Assembly: GCF_001514265.1 (NCBI RefSeq) | Contig: NZ_KQ948996.1 | Coordinates: 186,001-250,000, forward strand | Length of the DNA stretch: 64,000 nucleotides | Source of the DNA: Streptomyces resistomycificus | GTDB lineage: Bacteria > Actinomycetota > Actinomycetes > Streptomycetales > Streptomycetaceae | Reading direction: 5' to 3' | Shown: positions 8,561 to 16,471 of the stretch, piece by piece | Layout of the letters: every line of letters begins with the position of its first letter | How positions within the stretch are numbered: position 1 is the stretch's first letter | Translations under genes and position numbers: made by a program | Notes under the pieces: model-generated | What the model was told of the DNA's origin: nothing | Databases searched by the model: none | The model's input: the letters and a program-made list of their open reading frames with translations, nothing else

Positions 8561-8978
8561 TCGTCGTCGTACCGGAAGCCGCTACTCGGCGGCCGCGTCC
8601 GCGGCCTGGGCCTTCAGTGCGCTGGAGAACGGCCTTGCTCCTCCGCGGCAATGGGCGGCTCACCTCCGTTCCGGAGTGCGCGGGACCCGGCTGAGGAACT
8701 CCATAACGTGGTCGGCGAGAGGTGTCCTGCTGGTGCTGATGCTGATGCGGAAGGTGGCGCTCTGGGCCACGGTCGGCTGCTAGGGAAAGGGGTGCTGGAT
8801 GTGCTGCGTCCTCTGTGGCATCGCACGCGGATGACGGAGGCCGGCAGGTTTTCGCGACCGGCGTGCTCCGGCCGGGGGAATTCGGGTGACACCCCCGGGT
8901 GTGGGCCTCGGTGCGCGGACGGCGGCGCTGCCATCGTGTACGACTGACGCCCAGTAGAGCCTGTGTGGAGGCCACCCC
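8561..8978. other. Intergenic region with small minus-strand coding-like scraps
   Basis: On the minus strand, a 36-residue frame at 8660-8770 (GTG start, reads AQSATFRISISTS near the start) and a short tail ending AADAAAE at about 8583 look like coding scraps. They are too short to name. The right end holds the promoter of the gene at 8979. Confidence 0.3.
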
Positions 8979-9368
8979 ATGCCCATCAGTCAGTCGGTCG
9001 GCCGGAACGGCGCGAATCTGCGGCGTGAAGTGCAGTACGTCCAAGCGCTGCTCAACGTCTTCCGCGCCGAGCGCGGTCAGACCGTGCTGGACCTCGATGG
9101 ACTCGTCGGCCCCAGAACGATCGGGGCGATCGAGGAGTTCCAGACCGCTGTGACGGGCGTCGTCGACGGCCGGGTCGATCCCGGAGCGCAGGCCATCACG
9201 GCGCTCGAAGGGCAGACGGCGGGGGTGCTCGACGAGCTGCGCACCGTCACCATGTTCGCGCTGCTGCTTTCCCACCGGCCGGTCGAGGAGGAGCCTCCGG
9301 TCGTGGAGGACCCGGTGCTCGACGACGCCGAGCTGCAGACCCTCGTACAGTCGATCTTCGCGGAGTAG
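8979..9368 (+). CDS. Peptidoglycan-binding-like domain protein
   Basis: The 129-residue protein has one PG_binding_1-like unit at residues about 5-55: helices ANLRREVQYVQALLNVF and then LDGLVGPRTIGAIEEFQ, with the GxxG-T-x-x-A-I-x-x-FQ pattern. There is no signal peptide, which is odd for a wall binder. The C-terminus is acidic and Pro/Val-rich and ends LQTLVQSIFAE. Eleven bases separate it from the next gene, so the two likely form an operon and may act together. Confidence 0.65.
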   Translation: MPISQSVGRNGANLRREVQYVQALLNVFRAERGQTVLDLDGLVGPRTIGAIEEFQTAVTGVVDGRVDPGAQAITALEGQTAGVLDELRTVTMFALLLSHRPVEEEPPVVEDPVLDDAELQTLVQSIFAE

Positions 9369-9379
9369 GAGCGCAGGCC

Positions 9380-10174
9380 GTGGATCCGACCGAAGAACTC
9401 ATCCTGGAGCTTTCCCAGGCCCTTCTCGCACTCTTCAACTCCTCACGCGGTGCGATGCACGGCATCTACCAGGGTTCGCACGAGGCCGCGCTGTTCGAAG
9501 CCCAAGGCGGGGTCATCGGCCCCGGCGGCTTCAACCACCTCGGGGACGTGCTGAACACGGCCCGCAACATCCAGAGCAACCGTGACGCGGCCGAGCTGGC
9601 CCTGAACCGCTTGCAGGGCGTTGGACCCGCGCTCGGCGTGCGCGTACGCAGCCTGTGCGACCCGGCCCTCAAGCTTGCGGACGACTACCTGAGGATCGCC
9701 CGGGAGACGAACAACGCGGCTACTGTGCTGCGGCAGACCGATCCCACCCGCCTTCAGGGGGTCGTGCTCGGGCAGGGCGGCCTCGGTCCCGAGATCGGCC
9801 GCACCCCGCAGGCCCTCGTCACCAACCAGCTGAACGCCATGTCTGCGCAGCTGACAGCCCGGGGAATCGAGCCCCGACTGATCCCCTCCACCCAGTCCGC
9901 CCTCCAGCCCGTGGTCAACTCCATCCGGCAGTTGCCCCTCAACGGCCGGGAGGCCGCGGCGAAGCTGGCCGGGGTGCTCACCGCGATGCGTGCGCTGATC
10001 AGCCAGACCGCCGTGCAGGCCGGGGTGATCGGCCGCGCCAGGCTCACCGCCGCGCTGCTCGGCATCGAGACAGCCCTGGTTGAGTTCGGCGCCCGCCTGA
10101 CCACGCCGATCATCATCATCGACCGCCGCCTGCTCCACCAGCTCATGGGCGTCCCGCACGTCGACGGCGCCTGA
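9380..10174 (+). CDS. Unknown protein paired with the peptidoglycan-binding-like protein
   Basis: A 264-residue protein from GTG 9380 with a GGAGCGCAGG site upstream. It is mostly predicted helix with Ala/Leu/Gln-rich segments; no signal peptide, no clear membrane span and no catalytic motif are visible. One segment near the C-terminus, TPIIIIDRR, is strongly hydrophobic. I do not recognise the family. The tight spacing to the upstream gene suggests a shared function. Confidence 0.55.
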   Translation: MDPTEELILELSQALLALFNSSRGAMHGIYQGSHEAALFEAQGGVIGPGGFNHLGDVLNTARNIQSNRDAAELALNRLQGVGPALGVRVRSLCDPALKLADDYLRIARETNNAATVLRQTDPTRLQGVVLGQGGLGPEIGRTPQALVTNQLNAMSAQLTARGIEPRLIPSTQSALQPVVNSIRQLPLNGREAAAKLAGVLTAMRALISQTAVQAGVIGRARLTAALLGIETALVEFGARLTTPIIIIDRRLLHQLMGVPHVDGA

Positions 10175-10345
10175 CACCGTGCATGGTGAGCGTGAGTAGG
10201 CGCTAAGTGCTCCAGCAGATGATCCGGAACCCCGGCGGTGCCGGGGCCACCGGTTCGACGCGTTGAGCTCCCAGGACGCGGGGCGCGTGACGTCGGCCTG
10301 TCGGCCGGGGCGCGAAGGTGCGGGCGACCGCTGCGACCGCCCGGC
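10175..10345. other. Convergent intergenic region with a weak hairpin
   Basis: A 6-bp stem (CCCCGG at 10230 with CCGGGG at 10241) lies between the rightward unknown gene and the leftward MATE gene and may help terminate both. No gene is seen. Confidence 0.35.
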
Positions 10346-11755
10346 TCACGTGTTCGCCATCGCCGTGGCCGTACCCCGGAGCCGTACACCACGGTTGAAG
10401 CGGCGCAGCAGGAGGAGCGCGGTGGTGGCGAGGCCGATGAGCAGGCCGAGCCAGATGCCGATGGTCTCCCAGCCCGTGGCGAAGCCGAGGAGCATGGCTG
10501 CGGGCAGGCCGACGAGCCAGTAGCCGACCAGGGTGATGCGGAAGCCGCCCTTGGTGTCGTCGAGACCGCGCAGCAGCCCGACGCCGATGTTCTGGGCACA
10601 GTCGAAGAACTGCATCACCGCGGCGATCAGCAGCAGGTGGGTGGCGATGTTGGTGGCGGTCCGGCTCTCGCCCTCGAAGAACGGTGCCAGCACCGCACCC
10701 GGCAGGACGACGTACACGATCGCCACGACCGCCATGACCGCGGCGGCGCACGCCAGTGCCGTCGACTTCAGCCGCTGGGCGGATGCCGTGTTGCCGAGGG
10801 CGAGTTCACGGCTGACGCCGATGGACGCGGCGTGGGAGAGCCCGACGGCGATCTGGAAGACGATGTAGACGAGCTGGTTGACGGCGGTGTGCGCGGCCAG
10901 CGCGGCCGTGCCGAAGCTGCCCACCAGGAGGGCGACCACGGAGAAGAAGCCCGCCTCGGAACCGTATGTGGCGGCGATCGGCGTGCCCAGGCCGGTCAGG
11001 CGGCGCAGGGTGGCCGGGCGGGCCTTCCAGATGCTCAGTGACAGCACCGGGGCCAGCTGCGGGTCGCGGCGGGCGGACAGGTACAGCGCCAGGAAGGACA
11101 GCGCGTACACCGAGGTGGTGGCGAGACCGATGCCGGGCAGGCCCAGCTTCGGCAGGCCCCAAGTGCCGTGGATGAAGATCCAGTTGAGGCCCGCGTTCAC
11201 GGCGATCGAGGCGATCGTGATGCGCAGCAGGGCCTGCGGGCGGCGCATGCCGACCGTGAACTGGCGGATCGCCTGGAACCACAGGCAGGGCAGCAGACCG
11301 GGTGCCATCGCGTACAGCACCGGCTGCGCCGCGTCGACGACGTCCGGGTCCTGGCCGAGGAACACCACGGCGTGCCCGATGAGCACCATCAGCAGCGCGC
11401 CCGCGAGCCCCGCGAGCGTGGACAGCAGCAGGCTCGCCCGGACCAGGTCCCGGAGTTCCTCGCGAGGGGCCCCCGCGTCGGCGCTCTCCTCCGTGCCCTG
11501 GGACTCGGCACGCGCGTCCGCCGCGGCGACCTGGTTGCCGACGGCGGTGACCAGGCCGACCCCCATGGTCCGCAGCTGGTTGAAGATCACCATGGCGAGG
11601 CCGCCGGCGGCCAGGGCCTCCGTGCCGAGGAGGCCCATCATCACCGTGTCGGTGGTGGTGAGCGCGACCTGGGCGAGCTGGGTGAGCGCGAGCGGGACGG
11701 CGAGCGTGCCCAGGGCACGGCTGTCGGTGAGGAGTCGGGCGAGGGCGGGCGGCAT
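10346..11755 (-). CDS. MATE-family efflux transporter
   Basis: This 469-residue integral membrane protein has about twelve hydrophobic segments and the two-fold repeat of the MATE fold (SRALGTLAVPLALTQLAQ and TTDTVMMGLLGTEALAAGG at the N-terminus; ATYGSEAGFF and AAHTAVNQLVY at the start of the second half). MATE proteins export small molecules using H+ or Na+. It is the last gene of the leftward operon, and its ATG overlaps the sbnA stop by one base. It is therefore the likely exporter of whatever the pathway makes. Confidence 0.9.
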   Translation of the reverse strand: MPPALARLLTDSRALGTLAVPLALTQLAQVALTTTDTVMMGLLGTEALAAGGLAMVIFNQLRTMGVGLVTAVGNQVAAADARAESQGTEESADAGAPREELRDLVRASLLLSTLAGLAGALLMVLIGHAVVFLGQDPDVVDAAQPVLYAMAPGLLPCLWFQAIRQFTVGMRRPQALLRITIASIAVNAGLNWIFIHGTWGLPKLGLPGIGLATTSVYALSFLALYLSARRDPQLAPVLSLSIWKARPATLRRLTGLGTPIAATYGSEAGFFSVVALLVGSFGTAALAAHTAVNQLVYIVFQIAVGLSHAASIGVSRELALGNTASAQRLKSTALACAAAVMAVVAIVYVVLPGAVLAPFFEGESRTATNIATHLLLIAAVMQFFDCAQNIGVGLLRGLDDTKGGFRITLVGYWLVGLPAAMLLGFATGWETIGIWLGLLIGLATTALLLLRRFNRGVRLRGTATAMANT

Positions 11756-12813
11756 CAGTTCATTTCCTGCGGGGGCTCGGGTGCTGCGGTGCGGCGGAGT
11801 TTGGTCAGCAACTCGTCTACCTCGCGCTCCACTTGCGGGGAGAGGAGGTCACGGGCGGCCATCCAGTCGTCGTCGAAGACGGTGTCCATGTACTTCTCCC
11901 CGCCGTCGTTGACCAACGCGACCATAGTCGTGTCGGGCGGCAGCGAGGACAGCCGGGTCAGAGCCGCGTGCACGACTCCTCCCGCCGACCCGCCGAGGAG
12001 CAGTCCGGTGCGCCGGGCGACGGCCCGCGCGGTGGCGAACGCCTCGACGTCGCCGACTTTCACGCCCTCGTCCAGCAGCGAGTAGTCGACCATGGCGCCG
12101 ATCGTCGCGCCCTCGGGCGTGCCGGTGCCCGACTGGTAGTAGTCGTGCGCGGGCGGCCCGAACGCGATCGAGCCCTCGGGCTCCACGCCGACGATCCGCA
12201 CCGAGGGCACGGTCTTACGCAGCGGGCCCCCGGTCCCGAACAACGCGCCGCCGGTGCCCACCGCGCCGATGAGGATGTCGATACGACCGTCCAGCGCGGC
12301 GTGGAGCTCCCGTGCCACCGGGTGGTAGCCCACGCCGTTCGCCATGTTGTTGTGCTGCTCGGTGAAGTAGGCGTTGTCGGACTCGGCGGCCATCTTCTCC
12401 GCCAGCTCCTCACGGGCGGCGGTGGCCAGTTCCTCGTCCCCGTCGTCGGCGACGTACACCAGCTCCGCACCGAGCGCCTTCATCGCGCGCAGCTTGTCGA
12501 CGGCCGCGTGGTGGTCGACCACGGCGGTGAAGGTGTAGCCGCGCTCGGCGGCCACGACGGCCAGGCCGAGACCGGTGTTGCCGGAGGTCGACTCGATGAT
12601 CCGGCCGCCCGGGCGCAGCAGGCCGCGCTCCTCGGCATCGATGACCATCTGCCGGGCCATCCGTATCTTGGCCGTGCCGGTCGGGTTGTACTGCTCCAGC
12701 TTCAGCAGCAGCCGGGCGTCGCTCTCCGTGCGCGCCAGCTCGAACAGCGGGGTGGCGCCGATGAGTTCGGAGACCTGCCGCACGACGGGCGGCCGGTACA
12801 GGGGGTCGTCCAT
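11755..12813 (-). CDS. sbnA: SbnA-like PLP-dependent synthase (2,3-diaminopropionate pathway)
   Basis: A 352-residue fold-type II PLP enzyme of the cysteine synthase group. The PLP lysine is in NPTGTAKIRMA near residue 47, the phosphate loop is STSGNTGLGLA near 80, and GTGGALFGTG lies near 190. In staphyloferrin B synthesis, SbnA condenses O-phosphoserine with glutamate to give N-(1-amino-1-carboxy-2-ethyl)glutamate, which SbnB then cleaves. The neighbouring sbnB supports this role over ordinary cysteine synthesis. The ATG has GGAG just upstream. A short C-terminal helix and Pro-rich tail complete it. Confidence 0.85.
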   Translation of the reverse strand: MDDPLYRPPVVRQVSELIGATPLFELARTESDARLLLKLEQYNPTGTAKIRMARQMVIDAEERGLLRPGGRIIESTSGNTGLGLAVVAAERGYTFTAVVDHHAAVDKLRAMKALGAELVYVADDGDEELATAAREELAEKMAAESDNAYFTEQHNNMANGVGYHPVARELHAALDGRIDILIGAVGTGGALFGTGGPLRKTVPSVRIVGVEPEGSIAFGPPAHDYYQSGTGTPEGATIGAMVDYSLLDEGVKVGDVEAFATARAVARRTGLLLGGSAGGVVHAALTRLSSLPPDTTMVALVNDGGEKYMDTVFDDDWMAARDLLSPQVEREVDELLTKLRRTAAPEPPQEMN

Positions 12814-12831
12814 GAGAGCTCCTGTGGTCCT

Positions 12832-14178
12832 TCAGTGGGGGTGACGGTCGAGGCGCCAGCGGAACCGGGATCCCGCAGGCTCGACGACGACCTTCGGCGG
12901 CAGCGGAAGCTCGTGGAAGGGCGACTCGTTGGAGTCCATCTGATAGCCCGCCGTGTTCAGGTACACGAGCAGGTCACCGACGGCCGGCCGCACCGGGAAG
13001 GGGATCTTGCGCCAGGTCAGCATGTCCGACTCGAGACAGGTCGCGGCTCCCACGCAGGCCGGGTACGGCCCCGCGTCGGCGACCGGCCTCGCACCGCCCG
13101 GCACGAGCACCGGGTCGGGCAGGAACTCGCTGTCGAACCACTGCTCCGACAGGCTGAGACTGCTGCCGTCGACGGTGAGGACCGCGTACCCGTCCCGCTC
13201 CTTGACGCCCTGCACCCGGAACACCGAGAAGCCGGCCTGGTCCAGCAGGGCCCGGCCCGGTTCGACGAGCAGCGCGACACCGGCCGCCCGCAGCAGCCCG
13301 GCCAGGCTCGTGCCCTCGGCCGAACCGGTCGGGGTGGCCGCCAGGATCGTACGGAGGGCGTCGGCGCCGGCGACGGGGGAGTGGTACGGGTAGAAGCCGC
13401 CGAAGGACTTCCCCGCGTGGAAGTGCTCGGGCCGTCTGCTCTCCTCGAACCGCCGCCAGTCGTCTGCGCCGACGTAGTCCACGGCGAAGCCACCGCCGAT
13501 GCTGATCCGGTCGGCGCGCAGCCCGAGCGCCCGGGCCTGTCTGCACAGGGCGATCAACTCGGCCGCGAGGTCGGTTCGTTGGCGGACGTCGTAGCCGGAG
13601 AGGTGGAAGCTGAAGCCTTCCATGTGGACGGGGGCGCCGACGCACCGCCGCAGGGCGGACTCCAACTCGCCTTCGTCCAGGCCGAACCGGCTGTGCGGCT
13701 GCTCCGGAGGCAGTCTGCGCAGCAACACGCGTGCTGTCCTGCCGAGGTGGCCGGCGAGTTCGAGAACCCGGTCCAGTTCGTCGAGTGCGTCCACCGCGAT
13801 CAGCGCGCTCTGGAGCACGGCGACGCGCAGCAGATCCTGCGTCTTGGCCGGACCGGTCACCACCAGGTCCTCACCGCGCACCCCGGCGGCCAGCGCCTCG
13901 CGCAGCTCGCCTCGGCTCGCCACGTCCACACCCAGTCCGGCCACGGCCGCCCGCTCCGTGTAGACGGCCGCCTTGTTGGCCTTCTTCGCGTAGTACACCC
14001 GGCCCTCCACGCCCGCCTCGGCGAGCGCCTCCCGGAAGGCGGCCGCGTTGGCGTCGAAGCGCTCGGGGAACAGCACGTGGTAGGGGCCCAGGAGGCCGTG
14101 GCTCAGCTCGTGCAGCAGCGTGTCGTCGAGCAGGGAGCGCACCTCGGGCGTGGTGTGCGAGGCGAGGGCCGTCGTCAC
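12832..14178 (-). CDS. Fold-type III PLP enzyme, Y4yA / diaminopimelate decarboxylase-like
   Basis: A 448-residue alanine-racemase-fold PLP enzyme. YYAKKANKAAVY near residues 62-73 carries the PLP lysine, HLSGYD and SIGGGFAVDY the middle barrel motifs, EPGRALLDQAG the phosphate-binding end, and CVGAATCLESDML the C-terminal catalytic Cys region. It resembles the Y4yA family and is distantly related to SbnH, which decarboxylates citryl-diaminopropionate. Substrate prediction is not safe. I chose GTG 14178 because it overlaps the sbnB stop as GTGA; GTG 14184 is the alternative. It sits between sbnB and sbnA in the operon. Confidence 0.82.
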   Translation of the reverse strand: MTTALASHTTPEVRSLLDDTLLHELSHGLLGPYHVLFPERFDANAAAFREALAEAGVEGRVYYAKKANKAAVYTERAAVAGLGVDVASRGELREALAAGVRGEDLVVTGPAKTQDLLRVAVLQSALIAVDALDELDRVLELAGHLGRTARVLLRRLPPEQPHSRFGLDEGELESALRRCVGAPVHMEGFSFHLSGYDVRQRTDLAAELIALCRQARALGLRADRISIGGGFAVDYVGADDWRRFEESRRPEHFHAGKSFGGFYPYHSPVAGADALRTILAATPTGSAEGTSLAGLLRAAGVALLVEPGRALLDQAGFSVFRVQGVKERDGYAVLTVDGSSLSLSEQWFDSEFLPDPVLVPGGARPVADAGPYPACVGAATCLESDMLTWRKIPFPVRPAVGDLLVYLNTAGYQMDSNESPFHELPLPPKVVVEPAGSRFRWRLDRHPH

Positions 14179-15164
14179 TTCCACAGCGGCACCGCCGTGC
14201 CCAGCCCCTGGGCGATGGCCAGTTGGGCGAACCGGTGCCCGAGCGCGATGTCGGTGACCACCAGCCCGCTGTTGTAGGCGAAGATGCGCTGCCCGGCGTC
14301 CGTACGGCCCTCGGCGCGGCCCGCCAACACGTCGGGGAACTCGGCGTGCACCTCGCGCAGTTCGCCGTTCTCGTCGGCCATGTCGACGCCGGTGACCCGC
14401 ATCTGCGCGGCGCTGGTGGCGATCACCCGGTCGGCGCGGTGCAGGGTCGAGGCGGCGATGCCGTAGCCGATGAGGACGGACAGCGCGGCGGGCTTGAGCC
14501 AGTCGGACTCGACGGAGGCCGGGGTGTTGGGGCCGGCCGTGGCCAGCACGATGTCCGCGTCCCCGGCCGCCGCGCGCAGATCGGTCACGATCTCCAGCTC
14601 GCGGTCGGGGAAGTACGTGTGGAGTTGTTCGCGCACCGCCTGGATGCCGTCGGGATGCGTGCCGAAGAGCATCAGCCGCTCCAGGTCCGGCAGTGTGGTC
14701 AGCAGGAACGGCAGTGCGAGCCGCCCCTGCGTACCGGTGCCGATGACCAGGGCGCTGCGGGCGTCGGGCACGGCCAGTTCACGGGCCAGCAGCGCCGAGA
14801 CCGCCGGGGTGCGCAGCGCGCCCACCCGGCCGCAGTCCAGCATCGCGACGGGCAGCCCGGTCTCGTCGTCGTACAGGGTCAGCGTCGTGTAGTAGTGCTG
14901 CTTGTCGCGGTCCTCGTGCAGGCCGTACTTGTACGACGTCTTCACCGCGACCACTCCGCGCACACCGTCGCGGCCCAGCATCGCGTACGCCACCGAGTGG
15001 CCGTCCTCCGGCTTGACGGTGAGCTTGCGGGGGTTGTCGGACTTACCCTCGGCCAGCGTGAGGTACGCCTGCTCCACCACGGACACCACGTCGGACAGGG
15101 TGATGTCGATGCCGGCCACGTCGCTGGTGCTGAGGATGCGCAGGGTCGTGTCGTCGGACGCCAT
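14175..15164 (-). CDS. sbnB: SbnB-like dehydrogenase (2,3-diaminopropionate pathway)
   Basis: A 329-residue member of the ornithine cyclodeaminase/mu-crystallin family. Its Rossmann motif ALVIGTGTQGRLALP lies near residue 125, with VAVKTSYKYGL and GALRTPAVSALLAREL before it. SbnB uses NAD+ to cleave the SbnA product into 2,3-diaminopropionate and 2-oxoglutarate. ATG 15164 was chosen for its GGGAGGG site six bases upstream; ATG 15197 would overlap the oxygenase gene as ATGA. The sbnA gene two positions downstream makes this assignment stronger than lysine or ornithine cyclodeaminase. Confidence 0.85.
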   Translation of the reverse strand: MASDDTTLRILSTSDVAGIDITLSDVVSVVEQAYLTLAEGKSDNPRKLTVKPEDGHSVAYAMLGRDGVRGVVAVKTSYKYGLHEDRDKQHYYTTLTLYDDETGLPVAMLDCGRVGALRTPAVSALLARELAVPDARSALVIGTGTQGRLALPFLLTTLPDLERLMLFGTHPDGIQAVREQLHTYFPDRELEIVTDLRAAAGDADIVLATAGPNTPASVESDWLKPAALSVLIGYGIAASTLHRADRVIATSAAQMRVTGVDMADENGELREVHAEFPDVLAGRAEGRTDAGQRIFAYNSGLVVTDIALGHRFAQLAIAQGLGTAVPLWK

Positions 15165-15193
15165 GGTGGTCCCTCCCGTGTGGTCGATGCCGG

Positions 15194-16183
15194 TCATGCG
15201 TGGGCCTCCACGGCGGCCTGGCCGTAGCCGTGCTCCGACTCCTCGGCGGGCGGCCGCGTCCGGCGGCCCTTCGTCCGCACGGAGGAACGTTTCAGCCAGC
15301 GGTCCGTGCCGTCGTAGCGCGCCTTGAAGGGGACCCGGCCGTGGACGACCAGGTCGTTGTCCACGACGAGGACTTCACCGGGGCGCAGGCTCACCGCCAC
15401 GCTGACCCGGGCGAGTTCGTCCTCGAGGCGGGCGTAGGCCGCGCGATGGTCGTCGGGCGCCCGGTCGAGCGGGGTGTACGCCGGGTCGAAGCGCAGGGTC
15501 AGGCCCTCCTCCGACTCCCACAGGGTGGGTACGGCAGGAGGGTCTCCCTGGTACGCCTGGGCCTCCTCGTAGGCGTCGTCGGGCAGGATCGGCAGGACCG
15601 GTCGGCTCAGCAACTCCACGTCTGTGCCGGACAGTTTGGTGTTGCGGATTCCCGCGGCCGTGGTGGCGACGTGGTCGGGGTTGCGCATGCAGCCGAGGAC
15701 CAGCAGGTGGGCGCGGCCCGGATGGAAGGCGTCCTCGGTGTGCGGGCTGAGCAGCACGCTGCTGCTGGCGCCGGTCTGCTCCACCTCGTGTCCGGGACTG
15801 GGCACGATGTTGTGTACGAAACGGCCGTCCTGCTGACCCTCCCAGGCGATGGGTGTGCCCATGACCGTCGACAGGAGAAGCAGAACCACGTCGTATACGG
15901 CTCCGGCGTGGCCGGCGGTCGACCAGTGGCCGGGGGTGGGGCCTATCGCCTCGTCGTCGACATGTAGGCCGCGGAGGACGAACAGGCCGTCGGCGGTGTC
16001 GACGGGACGGCAGGCGTGGCGAATCGGTTCGCTCAACGAGGCGGCGACGGCGGGGACTTGGGCCAACAATCCCGGATGGGTGGGGTCGCCGTCGTGCGAG
16101 GTGAGGAGGGTGTGGGCGGCGGTGGTCAGCTCTGCCGCCGCGTCCTGATCGAGCAGGCGTACGGGGGTGGTACCCGTGGACAT
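15194..16183 (-). CDS. Fe(II)/2-oxoglutarate oxygenase, VioC / clavaminate synthase-like
   Basis: A 329-residue TauD-superfamily oxygenase. SSVLLSPHTEDAFHP near residue 140 gives the H-x-E iron ligands, and VVDNDLVVHGR near 280 gives the distal His with a nearby Arg for 2-oxoglutarate. The pattern matches the VioC/AsnO group, which hydroxylates free amino acids at the beta carbon, rather than taurine dioxygenases. It is the first gene of the leftward operon. A likely role is hydroxylating an amino-acid unit of the product, perhaps creating a metal ligand. ATG 16183 was taken as start; the frame runs on to 16360 through the regulatory region. Confidence 0.85.
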   Translation of the reverse strand: MSTGTTPVRLLDQDAAAELTTAAHTLLTSHDGDPTHPGLLAQVPAVAASLSEPIRHACRPVDTADGLFVLRGLHVDDEAIGPTPGHWSTAGHAGAVYDVVLLLLSTVMGTPIAWEGQQDGRFVHNIVPSPGHEVEQTGASSSVLLSPHTEDAFHPGRAHLLVLGCMRNPDHVATTAAGIRNTKLSGTDVELLSRPVLPILPDDAYEEAQAYQGDPPAVPTLWESEEGLTLRFDPAYTPLDRAPDDHRAAYARLEDELARVSVAVSLRPGEVLVVDNDLVVHGRVPFKARYDGTDRWLKRSSVRTKGRRTRPPAEESEHGYGQAAVEAHA

Positions 16184-16352
16184 GGGGGGTCCGTCCGTTC
16201 CAGTGCGGATTGCGTGTGCGGGCGCGGTGCAGTGGTCTACGGGTGAGGCGGTGGAGGGTCGGCGGGCATGGCGAAGAAGGCCGCCCGATGTGGGCCGCGT
16301 GGTGCGGGTGCGGCTCCGGTCGACCTCCGGAAACATAACCAGCCCACAGGAA

Positions 16353-16371
16353 TCAGGCAAGGCTCACCTAA
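16353..16371. promoter_or_regulatory. Iron-box-like operator (DmdR/DtxR type)
   Basis: TCAGGCAAGGCTCACCTAA matches 16 of 19 bases of the Streptomyces iron box as I remember it (TTAGGTTAGGCTCACCTAA). It lies in the divergent promoter region, 170 bases upstream of the oxygenase ATG and 101 bases upstream of the lipoprotein GTG. Such boxes bind the DmdR/IdeR repressor with Fe(II), so both operons should be induced when iron is scarce. Confidence 0.75.
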
Positions 16372-16422
16372 GTTGGATCTAGATCACACCCCGGACCGCT
16401 TGTCACATAGGTGTCACACAGG

Positions 16423-16441
16423 GTAGGTAAGGCTAAGTAAA
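16423..16441. promoter_or_regulatory. Second, weaker iron-box-like site before the ABC importer operon
   Basis: GTAGGTAAGGCTAAGTAAA matches about 13 of 19 bases of the iron-box consensus, with the left half well kept. It ends 30 bases before the lipoprotein start, where it could block transcription or translation initiation of the importer operon. Confidence 0.5.
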
Positions 16442-16471
16442 TTAAGCCAACTGCGGGAAAACGAGGGACAA

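Noticed and set aside
7401..9275. Minus-strand frame of 624 residues
   Set aside because: Antisense to the sigma factor partner and other genes; no family pattern.
11833..14277. Long plus-strand frame (814 residues) over sbnA and the PLP decarboxylase gene
   Set aside because: Antisense shadow of two clear enzymes without recognisable motifs.
16353..16441. Zur (zinc) operator
   Set aside because: The sequences follow the iron-box pattern; the AT-rich Zur palindrome was not seen.
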